In this document: piece after piece, positions 8,741-17,858 of the stretch
How the letters are laid out: the number at the start of each line of letters is the position of its first letter
How positions within the stretch are numbered: the first letter of the stretch is position 1
Source: Alkalihalophilus pseudofirmus
GTDB taxonomy: Bacteria; Bacillota; Bacilli; Bacillales; Bacillaceae_D
DNA: 64,000 bases
Assembly (NCBI RefSeq): GCF_029094545.1
Contig: NZ_CP117835.1
Location: 910,001 to 974,000, forward strand
Reading direction: 5' to 3'
Made by a program: the position numbers and the translations under genes
The notes under the pieces: generated by a model
Databases searched by the model: none
What the model was told of the DNA's origin: nothing
The model's input: only the letters and a program-made list of their open reading frames with translations

Positions 8741-9490
8741 ATGCGAACATTTAAATATAAACCCCGAAAAAAGAGAGGGCCTTTACCTTTTAGGTATGTT
8801 TTTATTTTATCTATAATCCTATTTGTCGCCCTAACGATCTGGGGGTTATGGATCATTGAAAAAGGAATTAAACCAACGCTCTTACAAATTGCTACTACTG
8901 AAACAAGAGTCATTGCGACACAAGCGATAAATGATGCTGTGTCAAAGAAAATTGTATCGGAACTTGATCAAGCAGAGTTATTTATAATTGAAACAGATGC
9001 CGATAATAAGGTAACTTCTATGCAGTTTAATACTCAAGTTTATAATAGGGTCTTATCAGAAGCAACGAACAGAGTACAGCGACATTTGAAAGCGATTGAA
9101 CATGGTGAACCATTTGATATTTATAGTGGGAGTGAGGGGGAGGTCCATACGTCAGATGGGGGTGTAGTGTATGATATTCCTCTTGGGCAAGCAACAAATA
9201 ATGCACTACTAGCTCAAATGGGTCCAAGGATTCCTGTTCGCTTCTCGGTCATTGGTGATGTGAAAACTGATTTCCATAGAGAAGTGATAAATACGGGCAT
9301 TAATAACACCACACTGATTTTTGGGATAGATATAACGGTGGATGTTAAAATTGTCATTCCATTTGCAACAGATACACAAGCCATTCACACCGTCATTCCA
9401 ATCGGTGTCCGAACGATTCAAGGAGAGGTTCCGGAGTATTATTCAGAATCTGGAGGGATGATTGTACCCGCTGTTTCTGCGGGCGAGTAA
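8741..9490 (+). CDS. yunB: Sporulation protein YunB
   Basis: Length (249 aa) and pattern match YunB, a sporulation protein of the mother-cell sigma-E regulon in Bacillus subtilis. A basic N-terminus is followed by one transmembrane helix (about residues 18-42) and a large extracytoplasmic domain with the family segments ETRVIATQAIND and IVIPFATDTQ. The chosen start is ATG 8741 after GGGGGAG. The open frame extends upstream to a TTG at 8687 that has no ribosome binding site. Its presence indicates a spore former. The molecular role is not established; mutants of B. subtilis show a mild sporulation defect. Confidence 0.9.
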   Translation: MRTFKYKPRKKRGPLPFRYVFILSIILFVALTIWGLWIIEKGIKPTLLQIATTETRVIATQAINDAVSKKIVSELDQAELFIIETDADNKVTSMQFNTQVYNRVLSEATNRVQRHLKAIEHGEPFDIYSGSEGEVHTSDGGVVYDIPLGQATNNALLAQMGPRIPVRFSVIGDVKTDFHREVINTGINNTTLIFGIDITVDVKIVIPFATDTQAIHTVIPIGVRTIQGEVPEYYSESGGMIVPAVSAGE

Positions 9491-9520
9491 GCTAAAATCA
9501 AGAAATAAAGTGTTGCGGCG

Positions 9521-9556
9521 AAAGATTCCTCTTAATAGTAGGAATCTTTTTTTATT
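9521..9556 (+). terminator. Intrinsic terminator
   Basis: Stem AAAGATTCCT / AGGAATCTTT followed by a T run. Ends the yunB unit. Confidence 0.85.
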
Positions 9557-9630
9557 TCAAGTGTAAATGCATGCAATGTTACATAACATCTGATAAAATG
9601 AATATTAAGTAACATCGTATGAGGTGAGTT

Positions 9631-10191
9631 ATGGAATACGTAGAACCGATTAAAGAGCTCAAAATGATTGAAGAAATCAAAAAAATCTTAAAACAAAAGT
9701 CTAAGAGAGATTACTTACTATTTGTATTTGGTATTAATACCGGCATCTCAATCAGTTATCTCTTAAAAATGAAAGTGGAGGAATTATTTACTGAAGGGAC
9801 AGTGTCGGAATATTACTATTTAAAGGAAAAAGGTGACTGTGAGAACAAGCTGTTTTATATAAATTCAAATGTATTAGATGCATTGCTTATTCATATTCAT
9901 GATGCGGGTTTAACAGAGGAAGATTATTTATTTAAGTCACGCAAGAATAATCAGCCCATTACAAGGCAGCAGGCGTATCGAATCATTAATTCAGTTGCTA
10001 GAGAAGCTGGAATGACGGAGAAAATTGGTACTCACACCTTAAGAAAAACCTTTGGGTATCATGCATACAGAAAAGGTGTGGCCATCTCACTCCTTCAGAA
10101 TATCTTCAATCATTCTACTCGAGCTGAAACGCTGCGCTACATTGGAATTGATAAAGATAATGTGAAAGTAAGAATAGATGTTAATTTATAA
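9631..10191 (+). CDS. Small tyrosine recombinase, catalytic Arg I replaced by Ser
   Basis: A 186-residue stand-alone catalytic domain of the phage integrase / tyrosine recombinase family without the N-terminal core-binding domain. The C-terminal active-site residues are present: H135 and R138 in THTLRKTFGYH, H161 in IFNHS, and nucleophile Y170 in LRYIGI. At the first catalytic arginine, normally TGxR(I/S), the sequence is NTGISIS with Ser at residue 40 (codon TCA). The protein may therefore bind DNA or cleave poorly rather than recombine. No att sites or phage genes are nearby. AGGTGAG precedes the ATG. Confidence 0.85.
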   Translation: MEYVEPIKELKMIEEIKKILKQKSKRDYLLFVFGINTGISISYLLKMKVEELFTEGTVSEYYYLKEKGDCENKLFYINSNVLDALLIHIHDAGLTEEDYLFKSRKNNQPITRQQAYRIINSVAREAGMTEKIGTHTLRKTFGYHAYRKGVAISLLQNIFNHSTRAETLRYIGIDKDNVKVRIDVNL

Positions 10192-10220
10192 ATAAGGCAA
10201 TACCAGGGGGACGGACATGC

Positions 10221-11705
10221 ATGTTAAGTTCTATCAATATTGATTATTTTATTTTGTTAATGGCACTACTGCTCATTATCGGGGTGTTGACGACTAAATT
10301 CTCCACTCGTCTTGGTGTCCCTGCCCTAGTATTATTCCTACTTGTAGGGATGACCATGGGTAGTGATGGGCTTGGCTTTATCCCATTTAATAACCCTTAT
10401 CTTGCTCAGCTCATTGGAATCATAGCACTTGTTGTAATCTTGTTTGAGGGCGGTTTGCAAACAAAATGGTCAGCTGTTAAGGCTGTGGCAAAGCCTTCTT
10501 TATCACTAGCTACCATAGGTGTTTTATTAACAACGATTGTAGTGGCCGTTGCTGCGAAATTTATTTTTGGAGTTAGTTGGTTAGAAGGATTTTTATTTGG
10601 AGCGATTGTCGGCTCCACGGATGCCGCTGCTATTTTTGCTGTGTTGAAAGGCCAAAATATTAAGAACAATCTAAGTGCCACACTAGAAGCAGAGTCTGGG
10701 ACAAACGATCCAATGGCTGTTTTTCTTACCTTATCCTTTATTCAACTACTTACAATAAGTGAATCCTCCTATATTATGCTGATTGGCTCATTCTTCTGGC
10801 AAATGGGGGCTGGTCTAGCATTAGGATATGGCTTAGGACTTCTTGCAAGTTATGCCATCAATAAAATTAATCTGGACTCAAGTGGTTTGTATCCTATCTT
10901 TGCTTTAGCATTTGCTTTATTGACTTACAGCTTGAATGATTTGATTGGCGCTAGCGGCTTATTAGCTGTATATGTAGCTGCTTTAGTTATAGGAAATCGT
11001 GATTTAACCTATAAGCATTCAATTTTCAGGTTTAATGAAGGCTTTGCGTGGATGATGCAAATTTTAATGTTTGTTATTTTAGGGCTGTTAGTCTTCCCAG
11101 CACAACTTTTATCATTTGATATTATCGTAAAAGGATTCTTACTTGCTTTAATATTAATCTTTGTAGCTCGTCCTATTGCCGTGTTTCTATCCACTCCTCG
11201 AATGGGGTTTAACACACGAGAAAAAATATTCTTATCGTGGGCAGGCTTAAAAGGGGCAGTCCCTATTGTATTAGCCACCTTCCCGATGACAATGGGTGTG
11301 GAAAACAGCCAGTTGTTCTTCAATGTTGTCTTTTTCGTTGTGTTAACTTCAGCACTTATCCAAGGATCAACCATTTCATACTTTGCTGAAAAGCTTGGAT
11401 TAAATGGACCTGAAAAGGTAGAGCCGCCACATACGTTAGAGCTCGTCTCGATTGGGAAAGCTAATGCAGAAATCATAGAATTTGCAGTGAATGAAAATAT
11501 GAAAGTGACTGGCCAAGCGTTGAAAGATCTTGAATTACCTAATGATGTATTAATTAGTGCAGTGATACGAAATGGTGATCTCGTTACCCCTCATGGAGAA
11601 ACTGTGATTAAGCCTGGTGATATTCTCTATATTCTTGTTGCCAAACAAACGATCAAAGCATTAAAACGTTTAATGAATGAAAAAAAAGAAGAACAAAGCT
11701 TATAG
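10221..11705 (+). CDS. K+(Na+)/H+ antiporter, NhaP2/CvrA type
   Basis: A monovalent cation:proton antiporter of the CPA1 family. About 12-13 membrane helices cover residues 8-400, with the ion-binding segments GSTDAAAIFAVL and ESGTNDPMA, the latter carrying the essential Asp. A C-terminal cytoplasmic TrkA-C (RCK-C) domain is at about residues 410-490, where regulators bind. It would serve potassium or pH homeostasis, fitting an alkali- or salt-tolerant cell. The ATG follows CCAGGGGGA by about ten bases. It lies 30 bp after the recombinase and may share its promoter. Confidence 0.9.
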   Translation: MLSSINIDYFILLMALLLIIGVLTTKFSTRLGVPALVLFLLVGMTMGSDGLGFIPFNNPYLAQLIGIIALVVILFEGGLQTKWSAVKAVAKPSLSLATIGVLLTTIVVAVAAKFIFGVSWLEGFLFGAIVGSTDAAAIFAVLKGQNIKNNLSATLEAESGTNDPMAVFLTLSFIQLLTISESSYIMLIGSFFWQMGAGLALGYGLGLLASYAINKINLDSSGLYPIFALAFALLTYSLNDLIGASGLLAVYVAALVIGNRDLTYKHSIFRFNEGFAWMMQILMFVILGLLVFPAQLLSFDIIVKGFLLALILIFVARPIAVFLSTPRMGFNTREKIFLSWAGLKGAVPIVLATFPMTMGVENSQLFFNVVFFVVLTSALIQGSTISYFAEKLGLNGPEKVEPPHTLELVSIGKANAEIIEFAVNENMKVTGQALKDLELPNDVLISAVIRNGDLVTPHGETVIKPGDILYILVAKQTIKALKRLMNEKKEEQSL

Positions 11706-11722
11706 TCAAAAAATAATAGTTG

Positions 11723-11759
11723 AAAAAGCGTTTCTGCAAAAGGCAGGAACGCTTTTTAT
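11723..11759. terminator. Bidirectional terminator
   Basis: Stem AAAAAGCGTT-CTGC / GCAG-AACGCTTTTT with one mismatch. T runs lie on both strands, between the antiporter and a convergent small gene. Confidence 0.85.
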
Positions 11760-11765
11760 GTGGAG

Positions 11766-11978
11766 TTAATTCAATTGGCAAGGAGGAAAAGCATGGACAT
11801 CTTGGATAGTGACAAAATCGTACTGTTTAAGAGCAAATTGAGAGTGGTAAAGGTATTCTAGTACGAGGAGTTTCTGATCTGAGGTTCCGCATAATATACC
11901 GGATGTTCCTGTTCCATTCATAAAAGAGACCCCGATTGGCTGGTTCGTCAGGTAGGGAACCTTTTGCAGCCATTGCAT
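11766..11978 (-). CDS. Small conserved-looking protein, 70 aa
   Basis: The ATG at 11978 is eight bases after AAGGAG. An upstream in-frame start at 11987 lies on the ribosome binding site and is rejected. The protein is soluble. The pattern QPIGVSFMNGTGTSGILCGTS resembles a small beta-barrel fold with alternating hydrophobic strands, and the C-terminus has FPPC. I do not recognise a named family. It is monocistronic and convergent with the antiporter. Confidence 0.65.
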   Translation of the reverse strand: MQWLQKVPYLTNQPIGVSFMNGTGTSGILCGTSDQKLLVLEYLYHSQFALKQYDFVTIQDVHAFPPCQLN

Positions 11979-12039
11979 GAAGATCACTCCTTTTTATACA
12001 CATCCTATGTGCACAAAAGTAAGGAGTGCCTATGAATTT

Positions 12040-12480
12040 TCACAAGAACCACTGAGAGTATTTGTGAATCAAATAATAAGGGATGAAATAGGAAATAAAC
12101 GTTTTATTTAAATTCCAGTCGTTACCATATGCAGCCCTGCCAATCCATTTCATGATAAATTCAAGAATGGTTGTAAAGCATGTAAATACGAGGATCCATG
12201 AGGAAGCTGATTCCTTGGTTTTCATAATTAAATAAACCATGATTGAAGAGAACACTGGATACAATCCGAGATTAAGCGGCATTGTAGTTAGTACCTGATT
12301 TTTCTTTAGCACAGGCTTCAGCACCCAGAAATGATGACGGTCTCCCCAGACACATAAAATCGTAGCAATGACTGTTGCAAAGGGAGTAATCTTATAGAGA
12401 ATCATTTTATTTTTCTTTCTAAATAATAAAGTGGCAAGGATCCAGGGGATAAAAAAGAAATAGAAAATATTTACTCGCAT
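12040..12480 (-). CDS. CBO0543-type integral membrane protein
   Basis: About 146 residues with four to five hydrophobic segments. The arrangement FFFIPWILATLLF, WGDRHHFW, NLGLYPVFSSIMVYL and a conserved C-terminal FISYFIPYY segment resembles the CBO0543 family of Firmicute membrane proteins, whose function is unknown. Two starts are equally good: ATG 12480 (eight bases after GAGG) and ATG 12498 (nine bases after GAGG). The shorter one is given. Confidence 0.7.
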   Translation of the reverse strand: MRVNIFYFFFIPWILATLLFRKKNKMILYKITPFATVIATILCVWGDRHHFWVLKPVLKKNQVLTTMPLNLGLYPVFSSIMVYLIMKTKESASSWILVFTCFTTILEFIMKWIGRAAYGNDWNLNKTFISYFIPYYLIHKYSQWFL

Positions 12481-12579
12481 ATAAATCACCTCAGTCATAG
12501 CGTCTCACCTCACGAGTAAATTATGCTGAGGAATTGCTTAAAAGGCTAATAAAGATTTGAAGGCCACTAATCGATAAAA

Positions 12580-12610
12580 ACCCGCCTGCTTAATACAGGA
12601 CGGGCCTTAT
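12580..12610 (-). terminator. Intrinsic terminator
   Basis: Minus-strand stem CCCGTCCTG / CAGGCGGG with one bulge and a 7-base loop, followed by TTTTTA. It ends the lipoprotein gene to its right. Confidence 0.8.
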
Positions 12611-12635
12611 CATTGTCATTCACATTGTCATTTGC

Positions 12636-13679
12636 TTATTGAAGAACGGCACCGATCTCAAGAAGAGAATCTTTATTCATCTCTTCTCCAGATGCCATTA
12701 ACTCGATATACACTTCATCTTGCGACCAAAAAAGAAAGTGCATATCAAACATGTTCATATAGTGGCCTTCAAAGTCTTCTGTAGAGACTGGCTCTGACTC
12801 TTCAAGCATTTCTGTTTTGTCAGTTGTTAAAGAGATCATTAAATAATCCGTTCCATCAATGTAATGGATCGTAGCCATGTCCATATCCTCAAAATAGGTT
12901 GCCTCTTCGAATTCAAAATTCTGAGGGATGCCTTCTAATTCTGGAATGGAGAAAGGTGCTGCTTCTTTTAACTCTTCTAGTGTTAAAGATTCGGGCATGA
13001 AATCGTCAATCGTAAGAACTTCTGCATCTTCTGGTATATCAAATTGGAAAAGGGTTTCATCAATGTCAATATTGTATTCAATATGTGTATATTCAACGGA
13101 AGAAGAAAATTCATCACTAATCCACATCATCTTAAGCGGCATATAGGTTTCTTCATCTACCCAAATATCATAATTGACTTCGCCTAGAAAATCCTCTTCT
13201 TCTCCTTTTTTACTAGCCAGCGCCAAGTGAATCGTACTGCGTCCGGCAATCGTTTCTTTTCCCATTACAGTCACATCTGTCGAATCAAGCATTTCAGTCA
13301 GGATTTCGCGGATGATCTCTCCCTCGCTAGGAGTCTCTTCAGCTAATTCATCTGATGTTTCAAAGACAGTTACCGTATTTTCATGAGGATCGTAGGACCA
13401 TGATTCTTTGCCATTAGAAATATGAAGATAACCATCTTCCATTTCTGTACGATATTTGTCAGGTTTAACATTCCATTCTTTATACGTCGAAGATTCATTC
13501 TCATTTTCATTATTTTCCACTTTAAAATTAAAGGTGGAGGAAACCTCAGCATAATAGCTTTCTAAGTTCTCTTGGGCTTCAACAGCCTTTTCAATAATTT
13601 CGTCAGTATCTTCAAGAGAGCATCCTGCTGTAAAGAAAATGGCAGTTGCTAGCGTGAAGACAGCTTTGATTTTTTTCAT
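12636..13679 (-). CDS. LolA-like / DUF4367-type lipoprotein
   Basis: An extracytoplasmic lipoprotein. The signal peptide ends in the lipobox FTAGC with the lipidated Cys at residue 20. Residues 25-225 resemble the LolA/LppX half-barrel fold (YKEWNVKPDKYRTEM, WSYDPHENTVTV, NYDIWVDEETYMPLKM). The C-terminal 110 residues form a separate domain of the kind found in anti-sigma/sporulation-associated lipoproteins. A homologue with the same order of motifs is encoded at 15977, just downstream of the intervening two-component system. This gene is divergent from the response regulator, so the four genes form one locus. The role is probably envelope sensing or lipid binding (inference). Confidence 0.85.
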   Translation of the reverse strand: MKKIKAVFTLATAIFFTAGCSLEDTDEIIEKAVEAQENLESYYAEVSSTFNFKVENNENENESSTYKEWNVKPDKYRTEMEDGYLHISNGKESWSYDPHENTVTVFETSDELAEETPSEGEIIREILTEMLDSTDVTVMGKETIAGRSTIHLALASKKGEEEDFLGEVNYDIWVDEETYMPLKMMWISDEFSSSVEYTHIEYNIDIDETLFQFDIPEDAEVLTIDDFMPESLTLEELKEAAPFSIPELEGIPQNFEFEEATYFEDMDMATIHYIDGTDYLMISLTTDKTEMLEESEPVSTEDFEGHYMNMFDMHFLFWSQDEVYIELMASGEEMNKDSLLEIGAVLQ

Positions 13680-13862
13680 AATTTTTCACCTCATTTTTGA
13701 TTTATCTAACTGAATATAACTATAAAGAGGAAAAATAAAGAAAAAGAAAGGAATTTATAAAGAAAGTATGAAGTTCCGAGGAGGTCTTTTATCGAATCAC
13801 ATAATTTACTATAATAGGAAAATAGAGAAATGGATGATAATTCATTAGAAGGAATGAAGAGA

Positions 13863-14570
13863 ATGACAGAGACAATTCTCGTAATAGAAGATGACCGAGA
13901 GATTAGTAAAATACTAAATGAATACTTAATTCGTGAAGGATATAAAGTCGTTATGGCTCATGACGGAGAGGACGGGTTGAGACGCTTTGCTTCGATTCAT
14001 CCCCATCTCCTCTTAGTAGACTTAATGCTTCCTAAGGTGGACGGGTTTGAAGTGTGCAGACAGGTGCGTCAACAAAGCGAGGTGCCGATCATTGTTGTAA
14101 GCGCCCGTCAAAGCGATATTGATAAAATACATAGTTTAGGGCTAGGCGCAGATGACTACATCACAAAGCCGTTTAGTCCGCTTGAGCTTGTTGCCCGTGT
14201 TAAATCCCATTTAAGACGTTATCACCGTTACAACGGTCTAAAGGAACAAGAGAAAGTGCTCAACTTCGATGGGTTAACGATTAACACCAATCGTAGAATA
14301 GTAGAAAAAGACGGCAAGCCGCTGACCTTAACGATGAAGGAATTTGAACTTCTGCTGACACTTGCTGAGGCTCCGGGGCAAGTCTTTTCTAAGGAACAGC
14401 TGTACAACCGAGTATGGAAGCAAGATGATGCGGATGATATTCGTACAGTAACGGTTCATATAAAAAATGTACGTCGAAAGTTAGGCGACGGCAGTAAGCA
14501 CCCCCGATTTATTGATACAGTGTGGGGGATCGGTTATAAATTTATAGGTCAAAAACATGAAGATTCGTAA
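13863..14570 (+). CDS. OmpR-family response regulator
   Basis: The receiver domain (residues 1-115) has acid pocket D10/D11, phospho-acceptor D53 in LLLVDLMLP, S80 and K102. The winged-helix DNA-binding domain is at about residues 135-230 (MKEFELLLTLAEAPGQVFSK, RTVTVHIKNVRRKLG, GIGYKF). The start used, MTETILVIEDD, lies ten bases after AAGGA. In-frame starts at 13830 and 13854 have poorer signals and would add residues not typical of the family. It overlaps the sensor kinase gene by 14 bp. Its target is plausibly the flanking lipoprotein genes (inference from position). Confidence 0.93.
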   Translation: MTETILVIEDDREISKILNEYLIREGYKVVMAHDGEDGLRRFASIHPHLLLVDLMLPKVDGFEVCRQVRQQSEVPIIVVSARQSDIDKIHSLGLGADDYITKPFSPLELVARVKSHLRRYHRYNGLKEQEKVLNFDGLTINTNRRIVEKDGKPLTLTMKEFELLLTLAEAPGQVFSKEQLYNRVWKQDDADDIRTVTVHIKNVRRKLGDGSKHPRFIDTVWGIGYKFIGQKHEDS

Positions 14571-15963
14571 CTGGCTTCTTCTCCTTTTATGTGTCGTGAT
14601 GGTGGTCCCTTTTGTATCGACTTATTTCTTTATCGGCTACGTAAATGATTGGATTGAACGTGAACAATTTCAAGAATATATAGATACCTCTATCCGCATT
14701 CATCATCTTGCCTCCACCTTAAAAGAAAATCCTCGTCTTTATCAGTTTCCTCCAGTAGATGAAGAAGCCCTAGCGGGTGAAGTCAATGAGGATGAAATTG
14801 TACATATTTATTCAAAAGATCGCCAAGCCCTTTTAAATATTAATGGGCAGACGTTATATACTGGTGCCGTCCCTGCAAACCAATTAATGCAAGGCTTATA
14901 CGAAACAGAGGAATCCCTTTCTCATTTTACGTACAAGGAGCCAGTGTATTATGAAGATGAGATCATTGGCTATTTTGAAATTAAAAAAGAGAGAACAGAA
15001 TTGATGAAACAAATTGATCGAGGCTCTATTTATACGGTTCTTTTTATGATAAGCGTGCTTATTTTAACATTACTGATTACGCACTTCTTAGTCAGGCGGA
15101 GAATCGTAAGGCCTGTGACTACTCTAGTAAAAGAGATGAAACATTTTGGGGCAGGAACCTTTCCAAAGAGGAAAACGGATTACGGAATGAATGATGAATT
15201 TAGTGAGCTGCTTGAAGGGTTTTATACGATGAGTGGGGAGATTAAAGAGGTTCAAGAGGTTAAGCAAAAGCTCATAGCTGCCATTTCGCATGATCTGCGC
15301 ACCCCTTTAACTTCTATAAAAGCATATGCAGAAGGATTAGCTCACCATCCCGAGAAGCAAGAAGAGTACCGGGATGTGATTATTAGAAAAGCTAATTACA
15401 TGGAAAAACTCGTGGAAGATCTTCTTTTGTATTCTAGGCTTGAGATGAACAGTTTGGAGTTAAATAGACAGGTCGTTGATGGAGAAGAAGTAGCAGAGAT
15501 GTTAGTGGATGGATACGCGGAAGTGTGTCATCAAAATGGGATTGAACTCATCACTCAAATTGATGTCCAACCATATGACATTCTTTGTGATGTCGATCGC
15601 CTAGTTCAAGTGATGGATAATCTTGTGACCAATGCAATCAGGCATACGAAAACAGGGAAAAAGATTGAATTAACGGCCACGACTAAGCGAGATCTCCTGC
15701 CGTCAGATGTGCCGGTAGAAGATGGTTGGGTTTATTTCATCGTACAAGATGAGGGGTCAGGTATAACGAAAGAAGACCTTACTCATGTGTTTAAATTATT
15801 TTATCAAGCAGACAGTGCAAGAAGTAAGGATCGGGGAAAGGGAGCTGGACTTGGTCTTGCCATTAGTAAACAACTAATCGAGCTGCACGGCGGTGTGATT
15901 GGTGCTGCTTCTACATTAGGGGTTGGCAGCTGCTTTTATTTCGCCTTAAAAAAAGAAGAATAG
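14557..15963 (+). CDS. Sensor histidine kinase
   Basis: A membrane sensor kinase of 468 residues. Transmembrane helices are at about 6-28 and 157-179, enclosing an extracytoplasmic domain of about 128 residues. HAMP follows at 180-232. The HisKA domain has H245 in AAISHDLRTPLTSIKAY. The HATPase domain has N box DNLVTNAIRHT, G1 DEGSGIT and G2 GKGAGLGLAISKQL. It is translationally coupled to the response regulator by the 14-bp overlap and followed 13 bp later by a lipoprotein gene. That position suggests the lipoprotein feeds the sensor domain or is its accessory. Confidence 0.93.
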   Translation: MKIRNWLLLLLCVVMVVPFVSTYFFIGYVNDWIEREQFQEYIDTSIRIHHLASTLKENPRLYQFPPVDEEALAGEVNEDEIVHIYSKDRQALLNINGQTLYTGAVPANQLMQGLYETEESLSHFTYKEPVYYEDEIIGYFEIKKERTELMKQIDRGSIYTVLFMISVLILTLLITHFLVRRRIVRPVTTLVKEMKHFGAGTFPKRKTDYGMNDEFSELLEGFYTMSGEIKEVQEVKQKLIAAISHDLRTPLTSIKAYAEGLAHHPEKQEEYRDVIIRKANYMEKLVEDLLLYSRLEMNSLELNRQVVDGEEVAEMLVDGYAEVCHQNGIELITQIDVQPYDILCDVDRLVQVMDNLVTNAIRHTKTGKKIELTATTKRDLLPSDVPVEDGWVYFIVQDEGSGITKEDLTHVFKLFYQADSARSKDRGKGAGLGLAISKQLIELHGGVIGAASTLGVGSCFYFALKKEE

Positions 15964-15976
15964 CGGGGGGAAAAGA

Positions 15977-17011
15977 TTGAAAAATGTAGCAATTAGTGTG
16001 TTGAGTATACTCCTTATCATAGTAAGCGGATGTCAGATGAAAGGGTTAAGCGGTAATGAGGTCATGGCAAGTATGCTTGAAGCAAATCAAACGGCGATCT
16101 CTTATTATATGGAAACGGATTATCAGGGAAATGACGGCGATCCGTTTACTATGAAAGAGTGGCGGATGGCGGATGGCAAGTTTCGTACAGAAATGTATGA
16201 AGGAGAGAAACTTGTTTATGTTTCGCTTTACAGTGACATTGGACATGTCCTGCTAGATTATGAAGAAGAACAGCTGATCACGTATGATTCACCGGAAACG
16301 GCATCTTATTTAACACAGACACCTCGTGAGTCGATGATGCAGATGCTTGAAGCAATGCATGATCATTACGACATTAAAGTGAAAGAGGAAGCCAAGCTTC
16401 TAGATAGAGAAGTATTTATACTAGAACTTAGTTCAAAACAAAGTGATAACGATGAAATGGAGCTTTGGATTGATAAAGAAAATTGGGTCCTGCTGAAGAC
16501 GGATTTTGTATTTGACGAGGAATGGATGACAAGTGAAGCAGCTGCTTTTGACATAAATCCTAAAATGGAAGAGTCGCTCTTTATCATTGATGATATGATT
16601 GATTTCGAACCAGTTTCTCTAAATGATCTAGTTACAAACGAGATCATTGACTTAGAAGAGGCAAAGGAGAGGGCAGACTTTGACATTTTAATCCCCTCGG
16701 CAGAATATCATTTTCATGAGGCGACTACGTATCCTAGGCCAGAGGATGAAATGGGAGTGACACTTACTTACAGTGATGCAGATGGAAGACATCTTTTCTC
16801 CTATGAGGTATTTAAACGGGATGAGCCGCTAGCAGCTGTCTTTGGAAATGAAGAAGAAATAACGGTTAGAGAATCCCCGGGCTTGTTAATTTGGGATCAT
16901 TCACTAAAAATGGTTGCATGGCAAGAAGACGGCGTGCAATACAGTTTTTATCCTGAAAATGACCTTGTGACAAAAGAAAAAGCACTGCAAATTGTAGCAG
17001 GGCTAAGATAG
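15977..17011 (+). CDS. LolA-like lipoprotein, paralogue of the one at 12636-13679
   Basis: The start is TTG, six bases after GGGGGG. The signal peptide ends in IVSGC with the lipidated Cys at 19. Then comes the same two-part architecture as the divergent lipoprotein: MKEWRMADGKFRTEMYEGEK corresponds to YKEWNVKPDKYRTEM there, MELWIDKENWVLLKT to NYDIWVDEETYMPLKM, and both have an acidic linker before a C-terminal 110-residue domain. It is the third gene of the response regulator-kinase operon. The pair probably arose by duplication around the signalling genes. Confidence 0.85.
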   Translation: MKNVAISVLSILLIIVSGCQMKGLSGNEVMASMLEANQTAISYYMETDYQGNDGDPFTMKEWRMADGKFRTEMYEGEKLVYVSLYSDIGHVLLDYEEEQLITYDSPETASYLTQTPRESMMQMLEAMHDHYDIKVKEEAKLLDREVFILELSSKQSDNDEMELWIDKENWVLLKTDFVFDEEWMTSEAAAFDINPKMEESLFIIDDMIDFEPVSLNDLVTNEIIDLEEAKERADFDILIPSAEYHFHEATTYPRPEDEMGVTLTYSDADGRHLFSYEVFKRDEPLAAVFGNEEEITVRESPGLLIWDHSLKMVAWQEDGVQYSFYPENDLVTKEKALQIVAGLR

Positions 17012-17013
17012 AT

Positions 17014-17051
17014 AAGGAGGGAGCAATGACATGATGTGATGGCTCCCTTTT
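17014..17051 (+). terminator. Intrinsic terminator
   Basis: Stem formed by GGGAGC / GCTCCC with flanking AAGG/CTTTT and a T4 tail. Ends the two-component operon. Confidence 0.75.
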
Positions 17052-17102
17052 AAATACTCTAGTAAGAGATGTTCTAAATAGATAATAAGGTAAGGAGACT
17101 TC

Positions 17103-17849
17103 ATGAAACTATACGGTGAATTTTCACAAGTGGATTGGCTGAATGCACTACAAATAAGTAAAGCTGATGTTCCTTCTTCATTCATCATCCACGGGGAATG
17201 GGAGCATGAAGAGAACATCACTCAATGGAGAGATATATTAAAAGAGGAAATGCAGCTGCCGAAGTGGAATAGTGTAATGGGCAGACACAAGGGGGCGCAA
17301 GTAGGTTTTGCCAATGTATACGGAGCGCCTATGGCTGCAAATATCGTCCATCAGTTTGCGGCTAGCGGGACTGAAGTCTTTATTCAAACAGGCTATTTTG
17401 GCGGCTTGTCCTCAGAAGTTAAGTATGGAGATATTTTCATTGTAACGGAAGCTGTGATGGGGGACGGGGTCTCAACTTCCTATCTGCCTGGCCAAATAAC
17501 GGTGAAGTCAGATCCTGAGCTTGTTGCTTTAGCTGTGAAGTATTGTGAAAACAAAGGGTACAGCTATACTACTGGTTCTATTTATTCAACTAACACTCTG
17601 CTGCTTGAAACAAAGGATCTGATCAAAGCATGGGCTAGTAAAGGATGTATAGGAGTAGATATGGAAACGGCCGTGACCATAGCAGCGGCTCAGTACTTTA
17701 ATAAACGAGCTGTAGGTTTGTTAACTCTTTCTGATCATTTAATAAATGGTGACACCCTATACACTTATACCGAAGATCGTGAAGCGGTTGAGGTCCTTAC
17801 AGATGAGCGAGTTAGAGAAGTCGCCCTGTATCTAGCGGCAGGAGAGTGA
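17103..17849 (+). CDS. Nucleoside phosphorylase (PNP/UDP family)
   Basis: Phosphorolysis of a nucleoside to base and (deoxy)ribose 1-phosphate in the cytoplasm. Family signatures are GYFGGLSSEVKYGDIFIV (residues about 98-115), the catalytic/sugar-binding segment CIGVDMETAVTIAAAQ (Met-Glu pair), and LTLSDHLINGD with the purine/pyrimidine-contact Asp. Length (248 aa) is normal for uridine/purine phosphorylases. Base specificity cannot be read from the sequence. AAGGAG lies five bases before the ATG. Confidence 0.88.
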   Translation: MKLYGEFSQVDWLNALQISKADVPSSFIIHGEWEHEENITQWRDILKEEMQLPKWNSVMGRHKGAQVGFANVYGAPMAANIVHQFAASGTEVFIQTGYFGGLSSEVKYGDIFIVTEAVMGDGVSTSYLPGQITVKSDPELVALAVKYCENKGYSYTTGSIYSTNTLLLETKDLIKAWASKGCIGVDMETAVTIAAAQYFNKRAVGLLTLSDHLINGDTLYTYTEDREAVEVLTDERVREVALYLAAGE

Positions 17850-17858
17850 GGTGATTGA

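Noticed and set aside
9631-11705. A prophage or integrated element around the recombinase
   Set aside because: No att repeats, tRNA, excisionase or phage genes are nearby, and flanking genes are house-keeping types.
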